A stretch of 64,000 nt of DNA from JAWXUU01 sp044426085 (GTDB taxonomy: Bacteria; Bacillota; Clostridia; Christensenellales; CAMQZB01). A program made the translations under genes and the position numbers. Shown piece by piece: positions 41,497 to 49,633 of this stretch. Within the stretch, counting starts at the first letter, position 1; each line of letters begins with the position of its first letter. The notes below the pieces were generated by a model, which did not search any database, was not told the origin of the DNA, and worked only from the letters and a program-made list of their open reading frames with translations. The stretch covers positions 127,666-191,665 of the forward strand of contig JAWXUU010000002.1 of assembly GCA_044426085.1 (NCBI GenBank), written 5' to 3'.

Positions 41497-42708
41497 TTAT
41501 GGTAGCTTATTTTTTTTATGCTCTTTAACAAAACTACATAGAATTTCATCTTTATCTGCACGATTTTTAGTTGCTTCATACTGCTTTTTTTCTTCTCCTG
41601 AAGCATGCTGATTAAATATATTTTCATAATTTTCACGCTTTCTCTTTAATCTCTTCTTTTGTCTTATCCTGTAGTCCTTTATAAATTTTCGAATATCCCC
41701 CTCACCCTTAAACAATGGAACATTGCGTTTATAAGCTTGGAGATTTATTAATTTTACAAAATTTTGAGAATCAAATTTTTTAGCCTTTTTTGAATGTTGA
41801 CCAAGATAGCTATCTACATCACTTATATCACTAGGCAAAAACACATCTTCAATAAACATATGTGACACTTGACGAATTCGTGACATGAGAGTTTTTTCAC
41901 TATAATTTTTATAATAATCATCTGTTTCTTTCATCCAGCTAATACAATCCTTTAAAAAATAGCGTTGTCTAGTAGTGTAGCCAAAATACTCACCATCTTC
42001 TTGCAATTTATCAAACAACTCAATAGGTGAGCACTTAATATCTGCCGTCTTATAATGGTCATTTTTTTTAATAAGGTGCCAAGTTTTAACAGTACATCCA
42101 TATATATACATGTATGCAATAATTATGTGATCAATCCACCATACACTATCAGGCAAAAATGTAACAAATGCCATGATATAGTCGCGATTAGTAATAATAG
42201 GACTACCGTACCCTTCCATCAAACCTCTTATAGTGTTTCTTTGCACTTTCTCATAGTTAGCTTTAGTCATATAGGAACAATTTATGCGTTCCTCCATCAT
42301 CTTCCATATTGCAGATGTACGCAATTTATCAAACAGTTGATTTTCAGTTACTCCATCGGGATAAATGATGACTTCCTCGTAAGAAAATGATTCCTCCTCA
42401 TAATTTGGTTCACTAAAATAATCATTAAATGCAAAATTGTAATCGTCACGTACTGGGAATTTTTTAGAATATTCATCTTCAAGGTCATCTATGTATCCGA
42501 GAATTCCCAATATGACTTTTGAAGATACAGGATACTCCATATTGTTATTATTTACAGCTTTACTTATGTTTCTTGGATTAGCCTTCACTCTATTAATAAT
42601 CTTTGCTTTTTCAATTATTTTTTCTGCATCCTTTCCAAATTGTTTTTCATATATCGTTATATCTTCAGGTTTTTCAGAAAAATTTATCAATGCTTCAACG
42701 TAAGTCAT
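41497..42708 (-). CDS. Unrecognised 403-residue protein, opposite strand to element core
   Basis: Start MTYVEALINF at 42708, after GGAGGG. I recognise no family. Visible features are an acidic N-terminal third, an aromatic-rich middle (VTFLPDSVWWIDHIIIAYMYIYG, possibly a buried helix rather than a membrane segment) and a very basic C-terminus with KDYRIRQKKRLKRKRENYE and a KKQYEATKNRADKDE helix. It is convergent with the HU-like gene and divergent from the DUF927 gene, in a place where SCC-type elements carry variable cargo. A defence or toxin role is possible, but nothing in the sequence shows it. Confidence 0.75.
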   Translation of the reverse strand: MTYVEALINFSEKPEDITIYEKQFGKDAEKIIEKAKIINRVKANPRNISKAVNNNNMEYPVSSKVILGILGYIDDLEDEYSKKFPVRDDYNFAFNDYFSEPNYEEESFSYEEVIIYPDGVTENQLFDKLRTSAIWKMMEERINCSYMTKANYEKVQRNTIRGLMEGYGSPIITNRDYIMAFVTFLPDSVWWIDHIIIAYMYIYGCTVKTWHLIKKNDHYKTADIKCSPIELFDKLQEDGEYFGYTTRQRYFLKDCISWMKETDDYYKNYSEKTLMSRIRQVSHMFIEDVFLPSDISDVDSYLGQHSKKAKKFDSQNFVKLINLQAYKRNVPLFKGEGDIRKFIKDYRIRQKKRLKRKRENYENIFNQHASGEEKKQYEATKNRADKDEILCSFVKEHKKNKLP

Positions 42709-42972
42709 AACTCCCTCCATCAGTAGTGATACCAGTACTTATTATAACACACTATGGATAATAGTGTACATTTATTACATATCAAGTACCACCAACTTTG
42801 ATATTTATTTTTTTCTTGATGTCTGTTATACTGTTTCCACAAATCATGTATGTCATCGGTTATGATGCTATGCATTAAGCCAGAAATGATAAAAGGAGGT
42901 GTCAAAAATAGAACAACAACAATCGAAACAAAAGCCATACATGCACTTGAATAAAAAAATGGAGGTATTATT

Positions 42973-44592
42973 ATGTTAATACCAAATAATGAAAAAACTT
43001 CAATGCGTTATGAAAAAAAGAATTGTTTCATTGATAACGTTTGTGGCTATTTCGAAGTCATTGAAGTGGTGAAATCACTGGAAAACAAAAATTCTGAAAA
43101 CAAAATCAAAATCTATTGCAATGATACTGGCGATAAGAAAACAATCACAATCAATGCAAGCGATACAATATCTGCTCTCAACCTTGCGGCAAAGCTTACA
43201 ACTTTTGGGGTACGCGTTCCTTATACGGGATGTCACGAATTGCATTTCCTAATAAACCAACAAATTGCAGATTGCCACGCTAACAATAAGTTTTCATACA
43301 CACATAGTACACTTGGATGGTATCAGTATGAAAATAAGCAAGTATTCTTGCTTGATAAAATGTATGGTGCAGACATCAACACTAAATATGTTAATGAAAA
43401 TTTTTGTTTTAGTCAAGGAAGCCGCGATGCGTTCATGGAGTTTCTAGATACGGAGGTTTTTCCTTATCCAAATTTGACTCTGGGATTTATTATAGGTCAT
43501 GCCAGTGTTTTAACTTCTCTACTCAAAGACAGTTTTGATATGGGCACCACAATAGTCAATATTAGCGGTCAGTCATCAACTGGAAAATCAACTATTCAAC
43601 GAATAATGGTAAGCCCCTTTGGCTGTCCCGATTCAGACAAAAGACAACTAATAAAAGTTGCAAACATAACAGATAAAGCCGTTGTTGCAACCTTGAATGG
43701 AAAAAACGGTGTACCTATGGTTTTTGACGACATAACTGCAAATTCGAGTTTGAAGCTTAGTGATATTGTATATGCATTATCTATGTGTGCACCAAGACAA
43801 GGATGTAATAAAGACCGAACACTTGATGATGTGAATGAAACTTGGAGTGGCTTAGTGGTTATGTCAAGCGAATATCCAATTTTACAAAATATAACAAACA
43901 GTCAGGGAGCTTGTGCACGAGTTATTACGTTAAATGATGTCCCATGGACACCTGATGCTGACAGTAGTGATAGGATAAGAGCAACATTGATTGATACATA
44001 CGGTCACACTGGCAGCGAATTTGTTAAAGCAGTTATGAAAATACCAATTCTAACTCTGGAAACCAAGTTTAAAGAAAATCAAACGAAAATCTTGAACTGT
44101 ATCAAGGTGCAAGACTCATTGACTCAGCGTATTTCAAAAAACTATGCTGCTATAGTTCTCACCGCACAAATCATGAAAGAGTCAGGAATATATAATATGG
44201 ATTCTGTTGATTTGACAGAAATGATTAATACAATGCTAGACTGCGAATCAGAATCACAAAGCATGCGAGACATTTCAAGTTCGGTACTACAACTTATAAA
44301 AGGCTTATACAATAAGTACAATTATCAAAATGAAGGAACCTCAATGCAATTTTGCCAACGTTATGTAGAGGACAAATCTATTTTTTGTATTGAAAAAAGT
44401 TATTTCATGACCTTTTTGCGACAAAATGGCTATGAAAACTACAGTCAAATCAAAAATATTTTAATGGAAAAGAGATATATGTACACAAATTCCGATGGAC
44501 GTGAATATAAAATTGGCAAAAAAAGATATGTCGCAATTCACACATCTGTCATAGAAAATTCTAGTGTAGCCACTATTGAATACATGAGGTAG
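42973..44592 (+). CDS. DUF927-type ATPase (Cch-like replicative helicase candidate)
   Basis: The 539-residue product has the DUF927 layout: an N-terminal beta-rich region, GWYQYENKQVFLL, Walker A GQSSTGKST (199-207), Walker B GVPMVFDD (about 247-254), sensor-like LVVMSSEYPIL, and an arginine-finger-like region near QGACARVITL. Cch proteins of staphylococcal SCC elements are DUF927 proteins with MCM-like helicase activity. The location just upstream of the recombinases matches SCC gene order. A GGAGGTATTATT site precedes the ATG. The rest of the protein is intact, with no frameshift. Confidence 0.85.
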   Translation: MLIPNNEKTSMRYEKKNCFIDNVCGYFEVIEVVKSLENKNSENKIKIYCNDTGDKKTITINASDTISALNLAAKLTTFGVRVPYTGCHELHFLINQQIADCHANNKFSYTHSTLGWYQYENKQVFLLDKMYGADINTKYVNENFCFSQGSRDAFMEFLDTEVFPYPNLTLGFIIGHASVLTSLLKDSFDMGTTIVNISGQSSTGKSTIQRIMVSPFGCPDSDKRQLIKVANITDKAVVATLNGKNGVPMVFDDITANSSLKLSDIVYALSMCAPRQGCNKDRTLDDVNETWSGLVVMSSEYPILQNITNSQGACARVITLNDVPWTPDADSSDRIRATLIDTYGHTGSEFVKAVMKIPILTLETKFKENQTKILNCIKVQDSLTQRISKNYAAIVLTAQIMKESGIYNMDSVDLTEMINTMLDCESESQSMRDISSSVLQLIKGLYNKYNYQNEGTSMQFCQRYVEDKSIFCIEKSYFMTFLRQNGYENYSQIKNILMEKRYMYTNSDGREYKIGKKRYVAIHTSVIENSSVATIEYMR

Positions 44593-44596
44593 CACT

Positions 44597-44773
44597 ATGA
44601 ATAACAATAAAAAGACGTATACTATCGACAGAAGTACTCTCTATGCTGCAAAAGGGAATCAGTTGAATGAAATTGTTCTTCTCAACATCCCCAAAGATAC
44701 AGATTGCTATATTGAAAGCCTTATCATTGATATGCTTGAGATTGAAAAGGAGGTTGCAAATGAGGCAAGCTAA
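44597..44773 (+). CDS. 58-residue protein overlapping the first recombinase
   Basis: ATG at 44597 follows GAGGTAG by four nt and lies four nt after the DUF927 stop. The frame ends at TAA 44773, overlapping the recombinase start (44760) by 14 nt; that recombinase's own GGAGG is inside this ORF. The product is acidic at the C-terminus (IDMLEIEKEV) with no recognised domain. Position suggests a small accessory or directionality protein made in fixed ratio with the recombinase, which is inference. Confidence 0.7.
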   Translation: MNNNKKTYTIDRSTLYAAKGNQLNEIVLLNIPKDTDCYIESLIIDMLEIEKEVANEAS

Positions 44774-46304
44774 AGACTTTGAAATCAAAGAATTTATCAG
44801 ACTAAAGGCAAAGAGAAAGTTGAACACATTGAGAGTTGCAATATATGCTCGCAAAAGCTCGGAAGATGTGTCTGGCATGTCAATTCCTACGCAGATAAAA
44901 AATTGCCAAGACTACGTTAATGACAACTCTGATCACTTGGAACTTAAAGGAGTATTCAGCGATGAAAATGCATCGGGTATGTTTATTGATGGCAGAGACG
45001 ACTTCAAAAAAATGATTAAGCTCGTTGAAGACAAGGATATTGATGCCGTGCTTGTTTTAAGGTTTGATAGATTTAGCAGAAGCACTCACGATATGACAAA
45101 CCTATGTGCTAAGTTGAAATATTACGACTGCTTACTAGTAGCGGGAGATGATATAGGAGATAACACTCCAGTAGGAGAATTTGCACGAAATGTTTTGTGG
45201 TCAACAAACCAACTCACTGCTAGAACTGCTGCAAGTTCATCAATGAAAAGTTTAATAAACACTGCAAGTCAAGGAAAATCTGCAGGTGGCATTGCCCCAT
45301 ATGGATATCAGTTAGTAAACCAACAATTCATGATCATGGAAAGCGAGAGATTAGCTGTAGAATTGCTCTTCACTACTATAGCTCAAGGCGGTAGTTACCT
45401 TGATGTAATAAAAGCCTACGAATCACTTGGCATAAGGACACGAAAAGGAAACGTCTTCTCATACTCAACATTAAATGCAATGTTAAAAAATGAGAAATAC
45501 TATGGAACATACATCTATAATCGAGAGAATGGAAAAAAGAAGAAGAATCGAGTGCTTATTGAAAAGTTTGAAGAAGTTCATAATGAATCCACCGTGATAC
45601 AGCCAATAATAACAAAAGAGCTGTTCGATAATGCAAACTCTGTAATGAAATCCAAGCAAACTTTTAAATCTGTTAATTATCCAAAGCATGCATATCTGCT
45701 TAGTGGCATAATCACTTGTATGTCTTGTGGTAAAAAAATGTGTGGCACAAGTGCAAAAAGTGGTGGAAATAAGAATTTGCTACGAACTTATGGTTGCAAT
45801 AACCATCGTGCAAGACATGGCAGCACATGTAGAACTAAAAATATAAACGCTGACTATCTTGAAAATGCAGCTAAAGAGATTATCTTTCAGTCTATATCTC
45901 AATCTTTCAGTCAAGGAAATTTGAAAAAAACAGTGTTTGATATTCTTATCAAAAAGGAAGAAGCAACCAAAAAGCACCTAGAACAACTTCTGTTATCATC
46001 TCAGCAAAAAAGCGATTCACTTGTAACAATGATTATCAATACAAATGATGCTCTCCTGAAGAAAAAGTATGAAGATACACTAACTTCGATTTTGCAGCTA
46101 GAAGGCATACAAAAAAACAAGAAACTTGATGTTGACCAAAAAATTGCTAAATATACAGCAATGAAAACCGATAAACTTTCAATTGCTACCTTGTCAAAAG
46201 ATACTCTTTTCTCAGACTATGACACATCAAAAAAACTGATGCGACTTTTCATAGAAGAGATACAAGTAACAAATTCTAATGTTAAATTCATATTCAAAAA
46301 TTAA
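44760..46304 (+). CDS. Large serine recombinase 1 (CcrA/B-type)
   Basis: The start at 44760 (AAGGAGG seven nt upstream) gives 514 residues. The resolvase domain has RVAIYARKSSED with nucleophile candidate Ser33 and the catalytic LRFDRFSRS at about 100-108. It is followed by a recombinase domain (GGIAPYGY, MLKNEKYYGTYIYNR) and a zinc ribbon (CMSCGKKMCG ... YGCNNHRARHGSTC). A long coiled-coil stretch (about 395-470) precedes the C-terminus. The catalytic residues look intact. It probably acts with recombinase 2 on the ssrA attachment site. Confidence 0.93.
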   Translation: MRQAKDFEIKEFIRLKAKRKLNTLRVAIYARKSSEDVSGMSIPTQIKNCQDYVNDNSDHLELKGVFSDENASGMFIDGRDDFKKMIKLVEDKDIDAVLVLRFDRFSRSTHDMTNLCAKLKYYDCLLVAGDDIGDNTPVGEFARNVLWSTNQLTARTAASSSMKSLINTASQGKSAGGIAPYGYQLVNQQFMIMESERLAVELLFTTIAQGGSYLDVIKAYESLGIRTRKGNVFSYSTLNAMLKNEKYYGTYIYNRENGKKKKNRVLIEKFEEVHNESTVIQPIITKELFDNANSVMKSKQTFKSVNYPKHAYLLSGIITCMSCGKKMCGTSAKSGGNKNLLRTYGCNNHRARHGSTCRTKNINADYLENAAKEIIFQSISQSFSQGNLKKTVFDILIKKEEATKKHLEQLLLSSQQKSDSLVTMIINTNDALLKKKYEDTLTSILQLEGIQKNKKLDVDQKIAKYTAMKTDKLSIATLSKDTLFSDYDTSKKLMRLFIEEIQVTNSNVKFIFKN

Positions 46305-46371
46305 ATCACCTCACAGGAAAAACTAAAAATATTATAAAAATTAAAAAAAGAGATAAAAGAGATAAAATATT

Positions 46372-46462
46372 ATAAAAATTGAAAAAATGAAAATTGAAAA
46401 AAATGAAAATTGAAAAAAATGAAAATTGAAAAAAATGAAAATTGAAAAAAATGAAAATTAAA
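46372..46462. repeat. Tandem repeat array, 16-bp unit
   Basis: The unit ATGAAAATTGAAAAAA repeats about five times with exact 16-nt spacing (T at 46388, 46404, 46420, 46436 and 46452). The period is not a multiple of three and the frame is not open, so it is not coding. It follows the recombinase 1 stop by 68 nt. Confidence 0.9.
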
Positions 46463-46510
46463 AAACATAACGAAGAAAATTATTAATAAAAATTATTTAA
46501 AATATAAGAT

Positions 46511-46568
46511 ACCTCTTCATCGCTCATGAAATGTCCATATGAGTTTTGCGATATTTCATCAAAGAGGT
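46511..46568. repeat. Inverted repeat between the two recombinase genes
   Basis: ACCTCTT (46511-46517) is the inverse of AAGAGGT (46562-46568), with GAAAT/ATTTC nested inside. This hairpin lies exactly between the 16-bp and 14-bp repeat arrays and may be a recombinase or regulator site, or the fold of an RNA. Confidence 0.5.
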
Positions 46569-46573
46569 AAAGT

Positions 46574-46658
46574 GAAAAATAAAAACTGAAAATAAAAACT
46601 GAAAAATAAAAACTGAAAAATAAAAACTGAAAAATAAAAACTGAAAAATAAAAACCTG
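46574..46658. repeat. Tandem repeat array, 14-bp unit
   Basis: The unit CTGAAAAATAAAAA recurs with C at 46586, 46599, 46613, 46627, 46641 and 46655: one 13-nt step and four exact 14-nt steps. It is extremely AT-rich on one strand, as in an iteron or DNA-unwinding element. Confidence 0.9.
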
Positions 46659-46686
46659 TGAAAACAAAAAATATATTATAAATATG

Positions 46687-46726
46687 AAAGACTCTCTCCT
46701 AATATCACTTGGAGAGAGTCTTTTAT
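46687..46726 (+). terminator. Strong hairpin terminator directly upstream of recombinase 2
   Basis: AAAGACTCTCTCC (46687-46699) and GGAGAGAGTCTTT (46711-46723) form a perfect 13-bp stem followed by a T-rich tract (TTTTATTATT). It ends about ten nt before the recombinase 2 ribosome site, leaving no room for a separate promoter downstream. Confidence 0.85.
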
Positions 46727-46746
46727 TATTCAAATGGAGGTTAGAA

Positions 46747-48360
46747 ATGAAAACAAGAAAAGCAGTCACATACGCAAGATACAGCTCTGACAAGCAGCAA
46801 GAATCAAGTATAATAGTTCAACTGAGAGAAATTCACAAATATGCAAAAGAAAATGGATTTGAAATCATTGAAGATTATGTAGATGAAGCACAATCAGGAA
46901 CTACCGCTAACAGGACAGATTTTCAGCGTATGATACGGAAATCAAGCGAGGGAGAATTTAATTTTATAATTGTACACCGAATGGATAGATGGGCACGAAA
47001 TGTAGAAGATGCTATGCATTACAAAAGATTATTGAACGAATTTGGTGTTACTGTTATCAGCGTTATTGAGGACTTTGAAGACAGTCCTGAAGGTGATTTC
47101 TTTAGCTTAATATCAATGGGAATGGCAGAGCTTTATTCCAAAAGACTAGCACGTGAATGTGTCAATGGACAACTTTTGAATGCACGGATGGGAAATGCAC
47201 ACGGAGGTACTGTCCCACTAGGTTATAGCGTTAAAAACAAAAAGTATGTTTTGAATAAGAAAGAAGCTGAGGTAGTACGATATATTTTCGATATGGTAGC
47301 AGATGGGAAATCCTATAGTTTTATACGTAATACACTTAATAGTCAAGGATATACATACCGAGGTAAACCATTCACAATACATTTTCATGAAATGTTAAAA
47401 AACAGGAAATATATTGGAGAATATGTCTATAACAGAAGTTCAAAAAGAAAACAAGATGGCAGCAGGAACAATCATTCCGATAAAGCAGAAAGCGAAATAA
47501 TACGTATTCCTGATGGCATGCCACGTATCGTAACTAACGAAGTGTTCGATAAAGTTCAAGAAATCATGAAAGAACGTGAGTATAAAAAGGGACGAATGAA
47601 TCAGCGAGGAAAAAATCTACTCTCAGGGTTGCTAGTATGCAAAAACTGTGGGACAGCATATTCTGGTGGATATAGGGCTGAAAGATGCGGTCAAAACTTA
47701 GTTAATAGGTATTATTGCAACTCCAAAAAAGATGTCACAAAATGCAAGAACAAGCCCGTTGAGGTGTGCAAGCTAGATGCATATATCTATGAGCTTATCA
47801 TGCAAGTGTTTTTACTTGAAGCAAATGCTGTTACCCTTATCAATATCATAAAGAAAGCTATGGATAACAATCACGATAAACGTATTAGCATGGTAAGAAA
47901 ACTCAATAAAAAAATATATGATATGGAAAATAATATTACAGAAATGCAAGAAACGAAAGAACGAAGTATATCTACACGTTCAAAGCAATTGATTGGAGAT
48001 GCTATTGATGGAAGCACCAAGGAACTCAGTGCACTTCAAACCGAAATTGATAAACTCTATACTGCTGATGAATATATAATCAGCTTGTACATTACAAGAA
48101 TAAGAAACCACATGAGACAAAAATCAGATGTATTGAGGTATCGTGAAAAAGAAAGCATGAAAGATACACTTAGAAGTATAGTTGAAAAAATAGCTGTTTC
48201 CAACACAACTATAGAAACAACTATCAAACTGAACTTTTATGTTCCCGATTACCCAATAGGGTTATACATAACAGTGATTGAAGAACGAGATAACATTGCA
48301 CTCTTGAAGTATCAAGATAAAAGACGCCTTAGCCTTGAAAATGTTGTGTTGAGATTTTAG
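46747..48360 (+). CDS. Large serine recombinase 2 (CcrA/B-type)
   Basis: Start at ATG 46747, nine nt after GGAGG; the product is 537 residues. The resolvase domain has AVTYARYSSDKQQ with nucleophile Ser13 and HRMDRWARN (77-85). It continues with GGTVPLGY and MLKNRKYIGEYVYNR of the recombinase domain, a zinc ribbon (CKNCGTAYSGG ... YYCNSKKDVTKC) and a coiled-coil region about 370-445. Conserved active-site residues are present. Two adjacent large serine recombinases of different sequence are characteristic of ccrAB. Confidence 0.93.
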   Translation: MKTRKAVTYARYSSDKQQESSIIVQLREIHKYAKENGFEIIEDYVDEAQSGTTANRTDFQRMIRKSSEGEFNFIIVHRMDRWARNVEDAMHYKRLLNEFGVTVISVIEDFEDSPEGDFFSLISMGMAELYSKRLARECVNGQLLNARMGNAHGGTVPLGYSVKNKKYVLNKKEAEVVRYIFDMVADGKSYSFIRNTLNSQGYTYRGKPFTIHFHEMLKNRKYIGEYVYNRSSKRKQDGSRNNHSDKAESEIIRIPDGMPRIVTNEVFDKVQEIMKEREYKKGRMNQRGKNLLSGLLVCKNCGTAYSGGYRAERCGQNLVNRYYCNSKKDVTKCKNKPVEVCKLDAYIYELIMQVFLLEANAVTLINIIKKAMDNNHDKRISMVRKLNKKIYDMENNITEMQETKERSISTRSKQLIGDAIDGSTKELSALQTEIDKLYTADEYIISLYITRIRNHMRQKSDVLRYREKESMKDTLRSIVEKIAVSNTTIETTIKLNFYVPDYPIGLYITVIEERDNIALLKYQDKRRLSLENVVLRF

Positions 48361-48617
48361 TGTAGCACCAGACATTTTTGTGTATCACAAACACTATCAA
48401 GCAAGCGATAGGTGATTCTTTGATTAGATAGTTACATATACAAAAACTATAATAAGTACTAAATATATAAAAAATTATAGACAGGGGTACAATTTTATAA
48501 CCAAATCCGATCTAGAAAATTGGGACTAAAATAGAACAAAAACGCTGTATTTACACCAAAATATCACGAAAATGTATACTGTATTACCCTACTGACATGA
48601 CCCCCCTACAGCTTCCA
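48361..48617. other. Right end of the element, no gene
   Basis: A 257-nt AT-rich stretch between the recombinase 2 stop and the first att repeat. I see no ORF with a start signal. Just before the repeat is a short C-rich run (GACCCCCCTACAGC), unusual for this sequence. It probably contains the recombinase binding arm of the right attachment site. Confidence 0.5.
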
Positions 48618-48710
48618 CCATCTCCACCAATAAAGACTTAGATACATGTTATCTAGGTCTTTTTTACTATTGTTAAATACTTAGGGAATTGAACACCAAG
48701 GGGGCAAAAT
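48618..48710 (+). repeat. Right attachment repeat, copy 1 (att core plus ssrA terminator)
   Basis: 93 bp identical to 48801-48893. It begins with the core CCATCTCCACCAA, followed by a terminator hairpin (GACTTAGATA/TATCTAGGTC, 48636-48660, then TTTTTT) that is evidently the original ssrA terminator. It then runs through AGGGAATTGAACACCAAGG to GGGGCAAAAT. Confidence 0.9.
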
Positions 48711-48800
48711 GCGTTTAAAAAAGTTGCCAGTGGCAAGTTTTTAGCATTTTTGGCAAGCACGAATGTGCGTAGCCGCAGATTGCGAAGCAAGCTGCTTACT
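48711..48800. other. 90-bp segment between the two att repeats, probable element remnant
   Basis: It contains a hairpin TTGCCA/TGGCAA with A and T flanks (about 48719-48746) and a GC-richer part with GCGTAGCCGCAGATTGCG. No gene. It is flanked on both sides by the ssrA-derived repeat, as expected of an almost completely deleted second insertion. Confidence 0.5.
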
Positions 48801-48893
48801 CCATCTCCACCAATAAAGACTTAGATACATGTTATCTAGGTCTTTTTTACTATTGTTAAATACTTAGGGAATTGAACACCAAGGGGGCAAAAT
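48801..48893 (+). repeat. Right attachment repeat, copy 2
   Basis: An exact second copy of the 93-bp unit, again with the ssrA terminator hairpin. With the preceding CT at 48799 it matches 15 bp of the ssrA 3' end, two more than copy 1. It probably marks the true chromosomal junction. Confidence 0.9.
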
Positions 48894-48897
48894 TGCG

Positions 48898-48930
48898 ACA
48901 AAAAACGCAGTTATTTCTAACTGCGTTGGA
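48898..48930 (-). terminator. Terminator of ribU
   Basis: TAACTGCGTT and AACGCAGTTA (48918-48927 and 48904-48913) form a 10-bp stem followed by T residues on the minus strand, just beyond the ribU stop. Confidence 0.85.
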
Positions 48931-48931
48931 G

Positions 48932-49534
48932 TTATAATATTTTTTCTAGTTTTTTGCGGGATATACCAGCAATTACACTACAGATTGACAGTCGCATGAT
49001 GTTGAAAGGAATCACTGCTAGTAGTTGATAGAAGATATAGAATGTATCCTCTGTCACGCTTGGATACAGTGGTTTAACAATTGCAATCAAAGTTGAAAAA
49101 TCACCGCCGAAGAAGAACTTCACGTAGAATGGAATCAACAAGAATTGATTTGCCAGAACTGCCATCAGTGTTGCTGAAATACTTCCAATCACAAGTGATA
49201 TAACAAGCTTATTGTTTCTTTGCAGTTTTTTGAACACAATTGTTGCGGGTATGATATATGCGATTGTGATCAACAAGTCAGCAAACTCACCCACCATAGC
49301 CGTTGAAGAAAGTGGCATTTTAAGCAAAAATCTAATGATTGTCATAAGAATTCCACCGCCAACACCAAACATATAACTTCCAAGGATTATTGGCAAATCT
49401 GAAAACTGAATATCCAAAAAACTTGGAAATAAGAAAGGAAGCGGAAACTTCACAAATACGTATAAGATATACGAAAGTGCTGTCAGAAGTGCCATTGTTG
49501 CGATACTTCTTGTGTTAAATACTGTTTTTTTCAT
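48932..49534 (-). CDS. ribU: Riboflavin ECF transporter S component
   Basis: A 200-residue membrane protein with about six helices. It has the RibU features KFPLPFLFPSFLDIQFSDLPIILGSYMFG and the NQFLLIPFYVKFFFGG stretch. As the substrate-binding S component it needs the shared EcfA/EcfT module, which is not in this window. An FMN riboswitch immediately upstream confirms flavin substrate. The start follows AGGAG by eight nt. Confidence 0.93.
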   Translation of the reverse strand: MKKTVFNTRSIATMALLTALSYILYVFVKFPLPFLFPSFLDIQFSDLPIILGSYMFGVGGGILMTIIRFLLKMPLSSTAMVGEFADLLITIAYIIPATIVFKKLQRNNKLVISLVIGSISATLMAVLANQFLLIPFYVKFFFGGDFSTLIAIVKPLYPSVTEDTFYIFYQLLAVIPFNIMRLSICSVIAGISRKKLEKIL

Positions 49535-49633
49535 AAAAAAAACTCCTAAAATATAAATTTTAGGGGGTTATTTTGAAATATTTTAATTGTTTGTTAAAAA
49601 TTGAATTAAATTCAACTGCTAAACTTTAAAAAA

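Larger units (their letters stand above)
32411..48630. mobile_element. SCC-like integrated element in the 3' end of ssrA
   Basis: The element is bounded by direct repeats of the ssrA 3' end: CTCCATCTCCACCAA at 32411-32425, CCATCTCCACCAA at 48618-48630, and the full 15-mer again at 48799-48813. Between them lie a DUF927 ATPase, two tandem large serine recombinases, DUF960, HU-like and vWA proteins, an XRE regulator, an orphan 407-codon gene and a giant lipoprotein. No tyrosine integrase, relaxase, type IV secretion or phage structural gene is seen. The DUF927-recombinase-recombinase-DUF960 set parallels staphylococcal SCC cassettes. The native ssrA terminator is now at the right end, beyond the repeat. 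Boundaries are inferred from repeats; the right end could be 48813. Confidence 0.85.

Noticed and set aside
42880..42972. Possible tiny ORF just before the DUF927 gene (ATG at about 42881, or a rare ATA start after AGGAGG)
   Set aside because: The AGGAGG is followed only by an ATA start; the alternative ATG frame has no ribosome site. Not enough to call a gene.
46372..46658. CRISPR array between the recombinases
   Set aside because: Repeats are contiguous 14- and 16-bp units without unique spacers and there are no cas genes nearby.
46524..46793. 89-codon minus-strand frame through the 14-bp repeats
   Set aside because: The frame is produced by the A-rich repeats (Phe/Leu/Ser-rich product) and has no start signal.
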